The translations under genes were made by a program, and so were the position numbers. A stretch of DNA of 64,000 nucleotides from NCBI GenBank assembly GCA_032622095.1, contig CP136065.1, forward strand, positions 113,687,195 through 113,751,194. The letters run 5' to 3'. This stretch comes from Siphonodentalium dalli (Eukaryota > Mollusca > Scaphopoda > Gadilida > Siphonodentaliidae). Shown here in pieces: positions 35,336 to 46,022 of this stretch. A model generated the notes under the pieces. That model was not told the DNA's origin, did not search any database, and saw only the letters and a list, made by a program, of their open reading frames with translations. Every line of letters starts with the position of its first letter. Position 1 is the first letter of the stretch.

Positions 35336-36880
35336 GCAGTTGAAATTGTGATATTAAGAATGCCTAAAATATTTGTTCAATGTATCAATATGGTCACCGG
35401 TGATTATAACATGACAATCTATGAGTTGCTATATATCCGCTGGTATGATCAGACTGTGCACATTATAGTTATACAGGTACAACATAACAAACGTGAATTT
35501 AAGAACAGAGTATAAACAAAGATAGACCATCTTTATGTTACGTGTATTACTGATAGACAAATTAAAGTTGTGATCTGAACTACATGTCTATATATACCCC
35601 CTCTTGTATGCTACATTTGTAGATTATATAAGTCAACACCTTCAAATTATTTATGGTATACTAGATTTTTAGAATTTTATTTTATTTCACCAAGACATGA
35701 CATGTATACACCTTTAAATGTGTTGTATTCGACAGTCATGTTCGAAACTTTCAAGGCCGCATGTGGTATACGATCTTGGGAAATGTTTGAGAAATTGCCC
35801 ATATATTGGTTGAAAATATTTGAAATGATGGTTATTTTACCATAAAATATAGCTGTTATTAGGCATACAATTGTAAATTTAAACAGTATACTGTCAATGA
35901 GATTGTTACATAACAATATATGACTAATTGTCATCGACAAACTCACTTTATAAGATTTAACCAAAGATTTATTGAATCTTGACAACCAAGTCACATTTTT
36001 GGGATGAGGGGTAACATAAACAAAAATTTCTGAAACGTTGTTACATATTAACCACATAAAATGTATTCATTGTTTTCAGTATATATGTCCAAAACATTTA
36101 AGACCAAACATTTTGAACTATCGCAAATATCCTATGTGTAAATGACCATTTATTGGACCAAAATATTTGAAATGACGAGGATTTTCTTACCAAATTGCAT
36201 ATTTTAGTCGAAAAAGTTGTAAATTTCAACTTTGGTCATTGTGTTTGTAATTGCAATTACAGTATTTATAAATGTGATTGAATAGTGTCCTTTATAGATT
36301 CTCATCTATGTTCTATCGGATGTTTATCACAAAAACAAAATTTCATGATTTTTGGGGTGAGGGGTAACATAATCCAAAATGTCTAAAATGTGGTTATGAA
36401 TTTGTCCTAGATGTTGTATATTTTGTTTGCAGTATACATTTATGAAATTTTTAAGATCTTAACCTTTGATCTGCAATGAAACAGTTTTGAGAAATTGTCT
36501 TTTATTATTCCGAAATAATTGAAACGAGAATGATTTTATGACAAAATTTCATGCTTTTGGTCCAAAAAGTGATAATTTTCAAATTTGGTCAGCCTGCATT
36601 GCTAATATCTTCACAATATGACAATGCCGGATGGAATGACGCCTTTATTATGCATGTGCCTTAAATTGTATACCAATTGGAACATATTGGTGAAATAATG
36701 ATTGAATTTGGCCGCCATCTTGGATTTATACTGGAAACAAGGGTTAATATTGATCAGAAACCTGTTTCTAGTTCACTTTCTGAAAGAGCACACCGAACTT
36801 GACATAATATAAAAAAATGGCACTTTTGGCCAGTCCGTTCCAATATGACAAAATTTTGTCGCTAAGTCACTACACTAATA

Positions 36881-39800
36881 TATATACCAAGGGAATGGTC
36901 ACCTATAAGCCGTTGGCTTACTGCCAAATCCTTTTCTCTAATGTTGAATTGTTAATGTCTTTATATTATGTAGTATATGTGCTATTCTTGAGAATAAAAT
37001 ATTGTTTACACATCTTCGGCCCGCTATACGATTTGTGATAACACGTGTCAACACGATAAATTCAAGATACAAACGCTGTGGGAGACACATTTTTCTCTCA
37101 GGTTGACATTAAGCAACGCTTGCCGACGTATAGACAGTATATTTATTGAAGTTGACGTATATGTGTACTCTGTTGGTTTGCACTAACGTTTTTTTTCTTT
37201 GAGAAACCTAGATATACTAAAAGCAATTTTAGCAGGTCTATTATATGTTTACTCAAATCCTCGCATGTCATTAATGATCACTTTACATGTTTACAAACCA
37301 CTTCTCTTAGGTATAGCAAATAAGATTAAACACAATGTAAATGAGTACCCACACTGCACTAGATAGACCCCGCCACTTAAAAACAACCCACGCCCAGAAA
37401 CCATATACTTCCTGTGACTATTCTATACAGTGGAGCTGGGAGACTATATTAATGGGCCATATATGTAACTCTGATATGTATACTGCCTTCATATAATTTG
37501 AAGATTATGTTATCGCCCTTGAAATAAAAAATAACTTGCTGCCATATATGCTCAACTAAATTACCGGGTGGCGTCAGTCGCACCGAGTCCAGCATGACGG
37601 TTCTATAACGTGCATATTCGACGATCGCGCATTCGTGCCGAAGAATAGATTTACCATAGATTTACATAGAGTCTCGTATCGTGTCCGTTTGGGGAAAGAT
37701 GATCAAATTGCTCCATATCACAATATTCAGCACGATAGTCATGTTATGACTGATGTCATGTTTGAAATTATGTCATAACATGTACGAACGAATCGTCATT
37801 GGTCACAGTATGTGTAAACATACGCTCGGAATCATACTGACATAATATAGTGAGTCTATCACAGTCTGGTCGAATATCATTTCCCGGAATCGCGTAGGCT
37901 TTCAAACTTGTAGCATGCACACTACATTTATATCTTATCAGCATGCACAAATTCTGGACTGTTCAAATTCCCTTTATAAGACGTTAAAAGAAATCATGTG
38001 CAACTCTTTTTTACTGAGAATAAATACACTGCACATGTATGTTATAAACTTACCGATAAACAGTTTGAGAGAAAAATAATCGTCGCAAGAGTGTGTTGAA
38101 CTCAAGTTCAATAAACCGAAACGCAGTATTTAGATTTTGTTTTATATGCACGAAAACCCTAAACTATTACAAAGTGAATTCAACCGAATGCTGTCACTTC
38201 GCAAGTTATTGTCGTTCCTGTGACAATAATGATCACAGTAATGTTTTAATTTCGTTGGTGGGCACATATATGTATATAACTGTTTTCGAGATTGTTGTCT
38301 CTGTCCATTGCTTTTTGCATGCTAGTTTGGTATAGTAGGTAGGGTGCTAAATTTAGCATGGTACTATACAAATATAGTGGTGTGCTAAATTTACCACACC
38401 ACTTCACAATATAGAACACAGCTCTCGACCAATCTGTAAAATCGAATTATTGAGGGATCGGAAGGCATATTTCATTGCTCCAATGATTTGTTAACACGAA
38501 CAGTACAAAATCAAGTCACATTTCCGATCCAGTTCCATACAGCGGGAACTTATATATAGAAGATATTTGTGAAAATAGTGATAAAATTTTGCACTTAGGG
38601 CTGCCATTTTGACGGCCATCTCGGAGGGGGAGTTCCAATTTCGCCCCAAACAATATGTCATTATATCTCCAGAACCATACTTATTGTATATGCCTAATTT
38701 GTAATCGAATATTCCATGGTAAGATTAATTGCGTCATTTAATAAATTATATAATTACCAAACGCTCTTTAAATTCGGGAAATCCATTAAAAGAGGAGTTA
38801 AAGTGAAATGTCAGCGTGGCTCCACGTCCAATATCCATTAGTATGTGAATATATACATATGTGCAAAATGTCATGCTTTAGTCACAAAGTGAACAATGTT
38901 GTTATTAATCTACTCCACAAAGGCGACATATAATGGGTTGCTGCGAGTAACGAAAGACAATCATGACATCTTAAGACAAATAATTTGGGGGAAACCAGAA
39001 CTCAGCTGAGGACTTGAGGGTATGAGGCATGAGGGTTGGCTGGAGAGTCAATTGTTCCTTGATAATATATCATCTTATCTGAATGGTGACAAAATCAGTG
39101 TGCTTGCGAAAGGCAAATGAATGACAGGCGATCAAAATCATGCAAAGACGAGTAATATGACATCTGGTAGGAGTAGGTCGAAATCTGCATTGCAAATGAA
39201 GAAGAGCAATGTATCCGGACAGAATGAATTCAACTCACACCAAAAGGAACACACCAAGGACAAATGGGATGTTAATGAATGAAGCACTTGTGGTATATAA
39301 TCAAAGCATTTGAATACGGTCCACTGACCGTTTCTGTTTGTGTAACATAAAAATGTGCAGCCGTACAATCACATGACATTTCTCACCGAGTGCATACCCA
39401 TAGCAATACTATAATAGCACACGTTACAACTTACACGTATACATGTGGCTGAACCTGGCTATTCTCTTGTTATGAAACACCAAGTGTGAAAAGTGAAAAT
39501 TAATCTAATGCAACTTTGGATCTCTGTATCGCAGTCACCGTATAGGTCATGTGCGAATGATCTTTAGTATGCTCATGAGACAGCATGAAGGGAATAATAT
39601 CCACGTGGAGCATATTATATCCAGTCATTTCACCTCGAAGTTATTGTCCCCCCGTGTGTAAAATACGTCCATAGCTGTATCTCCGTCATCTTAACAGATG
39701 GGATGTGAATTATCGTTCGCATATTAACAATGGGATGAAGGGTGTCTATATTCTACACGTGTTGTTCATTTACCACATACCATATTAAGGCATTTTTGTT

Positions 39801-40594
39801 CGAATTAAGCCATACCAGAAAATTAATAAACCTCAACGGAAAGCCAACTGTGCGGGGGATACTCTGTCAAGTACGCATGTTAAATATATCAGACCAAACA
39901 TATAACGAGTTTTAAAACATGGTCAAATAGCAATGGATTATTGGTCGTTATACAGAGTGCGATATATGTGGAATATGTCGATTGGCTACCAAGCAAAATA
40001 ACAATAATATATGGTTTTTTTTAAAACACTATTACCATCAACAACCGTGCAATACGGCACCACTGTTACATAATAATTCATGGTTGTTACAGGTTGTTAG
40101 ACATTCCCTGTCGCATATTGGTAAGCAACATACCAACATGTGACAGCAATGATATGTGTAGTGTGTAAGTATTCGCTCAGCTCGGGGCTCGGTCGAGTGA
40201 ATATCAATCAAGTTTTCTTTCTCAAATATGGACACCCCATAAATAAAACAAATATATGGTATTTGTTTAGTGATCACTCAGGGTCACAATATTATCAGTA
40301 ATTATGAAACTTCAGAACAAAGTATATATTATTTTAGAGTTTATTTCGAGCGACATTTTCGTTTTAATTAATAATTTAGTTGTACAGAAAAATATCGCAA
40401 AAAAATATTTTAGCGATCTGTGCGGAACTACATGGGCATATTTACAAAAATGCCAATGCACATATATGTATTGTCATAAAACAGAGCAAAGATACTAAAC
40501 AGTTTTGAAAACGGTAGTTCTTTTTTTTAACATTAGAGTACTATTTGGTAAAGTGACCTATATTTGACCAATATCGAACCAGATAAATTCAGTC
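36881..40594. other. Intergenic DNA without recognised genes
   Basis: Holds an imperfect hairpin (CATGTTATGACTGATG to ATGTCATAACATG, about 37740-37783), a copy of the GTGCTAAATTTA repeat (38335-38450), a partial copy of the 23.8-kb tandem unit (39418-39468) and AACGCTCTTTA at 38760. ORFs are anonymous and short. Confidence 0.5.
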
Positions 40595-40759
40595 GTCCCG
40601 ACCATGTGGTGTTATTGTCCCCCGAAAAATTTATTTTTGGGGGACTATTGTAATCAGTCCGTCCGGAGTTATAACTCCAGTAATGATCATCCGATTTGAA
40701 ACTTGGTATGTATGTGTCTCAACCAAGAACACAGGTGCTCTGCAATTCTGGGTTTGATC

Positions 40760-41345
40760 CGATGTTCTTTTACGGAGTTATTTCCCTTTTTTAAAACTTT
40801 TTTTCACTTAGAAAATTTCTCACTTTTTCGGTTTCCGGATGATATCTCAAGTTTGGATCCTTTAATTGCAAATACCGTTTTAAGGTGGATCAGTCATATC
40901 AAGATACAGGTTGAGTTCGAATTTGAGTTTGATCCGATAATTTTTCCTAGAGTTATGGACTTTTTTCGACTTAGAAAATTAAATTTTCTTCTTTTTTCTT
41001 TGGTTTCCGGATGATAACTCAAGTTTGGACTGTTCAATTGAAAATTCCGTTTTTTTGTGAGTCATTGATATCAAAATACACATCAAGTTCGAATTTGAGT
41101 TTGATCTGATGATTTTTCTCAGAGTTATTGGCTTTTCGACTTAGAAAATGCAATTTTCTTGTTTTTTCTTTGGTTTCCGGATAACTCAAGTTTGGATTGT
41201 TTAATTGGAAATTCTGGGGGTTTTTTGTGGGTCGTTCATATCAAAATACAGGTCAAGTTCGAATTTGAGTTTCATCCAATTATTTTTCCCAGTGTTATGG
41301 GCCTTTCGACTTTGAATTTTTTTTTTTTTTATTTTCTGTATGAGG
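40760..41345 (+). repeat. Tandem repeat, about 170-bp unit, about 3 copies
   Basis: GGTTTCCGGAT, ACTCAAGTTTGGA, TTCGAATTTGAGTTTGATCC and GACTTAGAAAAT recur in order at about 168-174-bp spacing (Phe/Leu-rich frames are artefacts). Preceded at 40620-40650 by the short inverted repeat CCCCCGAAAAATTTATTTTT to GGGGG. Confidence 0.85.
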
Positions 41346-42080
41346 GTACCTTCATGGTGTAATCAACTCCTCCAACAGTTTTGATCGCAGATATTTGAAA
41401 CTTCAGAGTATTGTTACCCACATATTGCAAATGTGCAACATGTATATAGATGACGGAAAAATTATTTTTTTACGGAATTATTATTAACCCTTTCGACTTA
41501 GAACATTTAAACATTTTTTTGTAACAAAGCGGCATCGACTTGCCAAGTTGTCGTGGGACACTGTGGTCGGCCGACCTTTTATTTACTTCTTTCTCTGGTG
41601 TCCTGTTAGCATATCACTGATTAGCTACCAGTATACGTTTGCCAGTAGATATCTTATGTTTACTAAGTAGTCTAATTTGTAGATTGGGGGACATGATCAC
41701 CCGAACAAGTAACAACCAGACCTGGCAGTCCAAAGACTATATTTTATATACTACCATAATCTGGTGCATGTCACTTGTTTATTTTATTAGGCACAGTACT
41801 CAGACAACATGACACTGATGGAATATTTAGCAATAAGATTGGAAGACTATAACTTTTAAATGATTCTTTTTTCAATTTGTTTATCCCTCTTTGATCAGAT
41901 TAACCCATAAGCGATAACCATATAGCTATACTAGTTTGCTATATCCATTTTTAGCTATAAATGAGATTTGCCAGACCAGTTTACATACCATAATTTTATA
42001 TCTGACAAAACTTGTCACCCATTATTTGGTGTTATTTAATGTGACTACCACAAGTCTCGTCAAGAGACAGACAAATGAAA
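41346..42080. other. No gene recognised upstream of the cyclase
   Basis: The promoter and any first exon of the guanylate cyclase should lie here or further upstream, but I could not identify a convincing short ATG exon. Confidence 0.4.
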
Positions 42081-42190
42081 TACAGTAATGCCCTGAATAA
42101 TCGACTCCTTGACCACAGCAGAATTATAGGTATTCTTTCAGGATTTAGTTGGAAATATGGCTTGTTGCCATTCATCGGAAAGCTCTCAGT
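42081..42190 (+). repeat. Half copy of a pogo/Tigger-like MITE
   Basis: ACAGTAATGCCCTGAATAAT, CGACTCCTTGACCACAGCA and GCCATTCATCGGAAAGCTCT match the left part of 53006-53166. The right inverted end is missing. Confidence 0.75.
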
Positions 42191-42618
42191 GAGTAAGTAT
42201 TATCGTTCAAATCAGGCGTGTACACACACTAAATGAGATGCATTGTCAAATGTATGTGCAAACTCAATGTTTTGAGACATTCCTTACATATATTGTACAC
42301 TGGTTATATACTAATAAAACGGTGCCCGACTGGTCAAATCACCACTTTGACAAATGTGTACATGGTTAATGTTTGGAAATGAACCAAATGCTCGAAATTG
42401 TGTTTCCTACTATATAAGACATCTGTTATAACCCATTGGAATTGTTCATTCTAAAATTGTCAATACCAAACAAATGACTTTATTATTAGTTGGCGGATGT
42501 TTATTACTGCGATCTATTTTCTGACGCGTACGACAGGGTATTTCTGTTCACGGTCACATCCAGCTCTCGCCTCGTGTTGTCTTTCCATATAATTATGTTC
42601 ATCCAATTTTATTTTCAG

Positions 42619-42689
42619 GAAGGTTTTGTTAACAGGTCGATTCACAACTCGATATGCGGCCACAACCCGAAGAACCTCTTCAGATTTAT
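42619..42689 (+). CDS. Guanylate cyclase exon a: start of H-NOX
   Basis: Acceptor TTTTATTTTCAG, donor GTGAGT; ends two bases into a codon. Encodes EGFVNRSIHNSICGHNPKNL and a few more residues. G-F-V-N is how the H-NOX domain of beta-type cyclases begins (residue 3 on), so only a few N-terminal residues are missing. They could come from a tiny upstream exon. Alternatively an in-frame ATG at 42595 could be used without splicing (MFIQFYFQ-EGFVN), but the strong acceptor just after it argues for splicing. Confidence 0.8.
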
Positions 42690-43029
42690 GTGAGTATACA
42701 AACTGCATGATTATGTATGTTTTAGTGCGCAATCCAATCGACTATATTCGACTATTACGTTCGAGTAAAGAATCCAATAAAACAAACACGACACTCCAAA
42801 TTCAAATCAATTAAATTATTACAAATTCTAATCACGATGAGAAATTATCGCAAGCCGCGGCCACAACAATTTTAGTCTCACTCATCTGTCTGTTGGTTGT
42901 GGATTGAAATTGGATGAAGAAGAACAAGATATTCTAGCAATGGTTATTTTGTCATTCTGGCGACGAATCATCCATATACATTTTACACGGGTTGATTAAG
43001 CAACATAGATCTTACCATTTGTAGATGGA

Positions 43030-43332
43030 GGGGGTCTCGGTGGCTCTATCGGTTAGGGGTACAACTCCAAGCCGTGTCGTCCTCCAGCGCTGGCGATTAG
43101 TGTTCAAATCCACATGTTTCCACCGTGGACTTCGTAACTCGAAGTTGCGGAGTTGTCAGTTACTCGTCGATGGCCGGAGGTTTGCCGGACATGGTCGACG
43201 AGCTTATCAGCCATTGAAATCATTGTTAGATTGGCCCTAAGTGCAAATTTCCCCCATCACTAAAACTGGCAATGTCGGGATATGGCCTTAGTTGCTGAAA
43301 GCGACATTAAACCCCAACCATTCAATCAATCA
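43030..43332 (+). mobile_element. tRNA-derived SINE in a cyclase intron
   Basis: The head resembles a tRNA-like RNA polymerase III promoter: A-box region TGGCTCTATCGGTTAGGGG near 43041 and B-box-like GTGTTCAAATCC near 43101. The tail is CGACATTAAACCCCAACC followed by ATTCAATCAATC. Flanked by a perfect 13-bp duplication, ATTTGTAGATGGA (43017-43029 and 43333-43345), as expected for LINE-mediated insertion. A related 3' end lies at 60245-60295. Not a tRNA gene: no cloverleaf could be drawn. Confidence 0.9.
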
Positions 43333-43506
43333 ATTTGTAGATGGAAGGTAAGATGAGGAATCAATACGAATCTAGAATAATACAAGTGCGAATTTAGTAT
43401 ACTGGCAATATACATCTTTCAAGCATTTAGTAATTAATCGTAAATATGTTAATTGTATAAACTATATGATTGTTTCAAAATTATACGGCATTTTTTTTTA
43501 TTTCAG

Positions 43507-43628
43507 TGAAATTCTGAACGTTAACCAGGAAAGCTTCGATTTGAGTTTTGTCAACACAGAGACACGACACAATCCGGTATCAGATGAATGTATTCTCACG
43601 GCGTCTGATGCTGGGGCCAGGCTGAACG
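43507..43628 (+). CDS. Guanylate cyclase exon b: H-NOX, second part
   Basis: Acceptor TTTATTTCAG, donor GTTAGT. It completes the split codon (AT|T, Ile) and reads EILNVNQESFDLSFVNTETR, then ECILTASDAGARLN, and ends one base into the next codon. Weakly conserved helical part of H-NOX; assignment rests on phase and position between two clear exons. Confidence 0.78.
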
Positions 43629-44088
43629 GTTAGTCATTGTCAGTTTCTTAAATTACTGCATTAGCCAGCCTGTGTGGATGACTGCTTGTAAAGTTCTGCA
43701 TGGGGAATAAATCATCCGGACACCAAGTTAAGCCTAGCAACCCCTAGCTGTTGCCACGACCCAGATACCAAAAAGGCATTTCGCACATTAGACCGGTTCT
43801 TGTCCCAATCGAACCAGCCGCCCAATGTGTGGTAATCTGATCCCTTTCTGCCTAATTGTCGTCATGACAACACTCCACAGATGAGTGAGACAAACGTTAT
43901 TACGAAATGACGGTGATCTAAAAGCCAAAGGATCGCCTATAAAAAGAGCGTTTACATAATTGTTAAATAACTTACTTTCATTTATTATTTTAGACGCTAT
44001 GCACGAGGAGGCGGCTTCGTGAAAGTCGTGACGTTGATGGGAAGTAATGTTCATTTGGCATTTGTGCGTGAACGCCATATATAACACT

Positions 44089-44330
44089 TTCTATATTAAA
44101 TACTTATTGGCGAGTATTCCATTCGGGAATATTAAGATATTATCTGAATATTTCCAACTAATAAGTTCAATAAACGACCACATTTGTTGAACTTATTATT
44201 GGAACAGTTCCCACCAATGAATAGGAATCCCTCCCCGCGTGTATTATGTCGTCTGCTTACATTCCCTGAACTTCCATCTGGAGGAATATTAGACCATTCA
44301 AATATATATACTTTCATAACAGATTGGTAA
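44089..44330 (+). repeat. Dispersed repeat, copy 2 (pairs with 23031-23267)
   Basis: Same block order as copy 1. The internal inverted repeat is TAATAAGTTCAATAAACG to TTGAACTTATTA. Ends about 260 bp before a cyclase exon. Confidence 0.75.
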
Positions 44331-44588
44331 GTACTTTTGAAATTAATTGTTGAATATTTGCGGTGATAGGCAATGGAACCGTAAACACTTTCTCTCGTAG
44401 GCAATATAGTTTAATTTTTATGGGGCGCCACACAACAACTCTTCCCACTATATTCTGATATATATTCTTATCATTCATTCTTTCAGCCAAACGGTTATCC
44501 CATCATTTGAAATCTCGCTTGGCGGGATATGTACTGTTCTATTGTTCTATTATTATTAACCATGCCCGGTGGCATTGCCTATTTTCAG

Positions 44589-45277
44589 AATGTTCGAGGG
44601 ACGAGTTCATGATGCATCTAGGGGAGGAGTACTTCAAGCTGTGTTTATTGGAGTACGAAACTGGTCTGAGAATGGTCGGAAGTAACATCATGGAGTTCCT
44701 CAGCAGCCTTGACGGCGTACACAATATGATTCTGGATTCACCATTATTCAACGGAACAATCCCGCCATCATTCCGATGTGAGCGAGATAACGACGTTGTT
44801 GTTCTACATTTCTATTCAGAACGACGGAAGCTCGTTCCAATGATGGCCGGCATAGTTCTAGCGATATCCGAACAAATGTTTGGAATTAAATCATCCGTTG
44901 TGATTCGTCCGAACAAGAACGAGGATTCAGTTCATCATATAATGGACATTGAAAGTCCCAAATCATGCAGATGTGATGAAGCTCACACGGGACCTTCAGA
45001 TCAAACGTCTGATTCTATGATAGGAGTCGTGACTTTTTGTCAGTCATTTCCATTCCATTTAATATTTGACCGCGACTTGCATATAACACAACTAGGAACT
45101 GCATTGATGCGGACTATAGGTGAATCCTTCTCGACTAAAGGCAGGAACTTTAGTGACTTCTTCGAAATTGTAAAACCAAATGTCAAATTGAATTTCTCTG
45201 CATTGTTGTCTAGAGTAAACCAGAGTTTCAAAATAGTAACGAAGGGATTTTCCGGAGGTGCCGTTGGACTTTCCAAG
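44589..45277 (+). CDS. Guanylate cyclase exon c: heme pocket and HNOBA
   Basis: Begins ECSRDEFMMHLGEEYFKL, the H-NOX helix. SLDGVHNMI places His where beta1 has its heme ligand His105. PPSFRC supplies the Pro equivalent to Pro118, and HFYSER is the YxSxR propionate-binding motif with Phe for Tyr. The second half is HNOBA: FCQSFPFHLIFDRDLHITQL and IVKPNVKLNFSALLSRVNQS, both closer to beta than alpha subunits. The exon ends in phase 0 at GLSK before GTACGT. The longer open frame 44507-45340 overruns both splice sites. The exon follows a dispersed repeat at 44089-44330. Confidence 0.93.
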
Positions 45278-45842
45278 GTACGTTATTGCTGCAGGTCGGC
45301 ATATAGTATAGTCCGTCCGTCTTTCGCCCAGCAAGCTTAAGGCGTATATTATTGGTTCAGCTCTTTTTGACGCCCAATTTGGCTTCCATTTTGTTGGCTT
45401 CGCGCGTATTGTCTATCAGTTATGACACCCGTAGTTTACTGCGCACTTCTGAACGACGGTTAGCAGTAATGTTATTTGTGAAAAAACAGAATGGCATCAG
45501 AAAGGAACGAGAGTATGAACATTACATATAATTACTTTATTAATTAAATGAGGGTTTAAGGTTTTTTCTACACACATGCCACGTTCACGACGAATGGTAT
45601 AAACAGATCAAATTTCCTTAACAAGTTAGAGGTAGGATTCTTCTCTCAAAAGCTGAGTGTATCATTTGTGGAACACAATTTGATTCTGAACAACTGTAGT
45701 GGGACCAATTTTATCCAACTTGGAACCAAAGAAACCACGAAGAACTAGATAATGAATTTTCAATACAATTCTGAAATACATACGACAATACATGGATAAC
45801 CACAAGCCTGTACCACTTTGAATATATTGTCCTCTGTTTTAG

Positions 45843-46022
45843 AACATGAAATTGAAGGGTCAGATGATATATCTATCAGAAAGTGACTCCATTATGTTTA
45901 TCGGATCTCCTGATGTGGATAACATCGAAGAGTTAATCGGCGAAGGCATATATATTTCTGACATTCCAATACACGACGCCACTCGGGACGTGGTTCTGGT
46001 TGGGGAACAGACTAAAGCACAG
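45843..46022 (+). CDS. Guanylate cyclase exon d: end of HNOBA
   Basis: Sixty codons in phase 0, from [20 protein letters not shown] to [20 protein letters not shown], the most conserved block of the PAS-like dimerisation region. The acceptor follows CCTCTGTTTT; donor GTACAG. Confidence 0.95.

Larger units (their letters stand above)
32408..36877. mobile_element. 4.5-kb TAGT-type long-TIR element carrying an XPG-like nuclease relic
   Basis: Starts TAGTGTAGTGACTTAGCG and ends with its reverse complement (CGCTAAGTCACTACACTA). A 3-bp duplication ATA flanks it (32405-32407 and 36878-36880). The arms are very long: 32408 to about 33765 and about 35510 to 36877, about 1.36 kb each, at roughly 85-90% identity by eye, including ATCCAAGATGGC about 150 bp from each end. 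Between the arms lies a broken nuclease-family gene (see 33788-34212 minus and 34160-35335 plus). Same family as the elements at 8991 and 11353 by termini, duplication length and subterminal motif. Confidence 0.88.

Noticed and set aside
43030-43120. tRNA gene
   Set aside because: A- and B-box-like motifs exist but no cloverleaf; the following body, tail and 13-bp duplication show it is a SINE.
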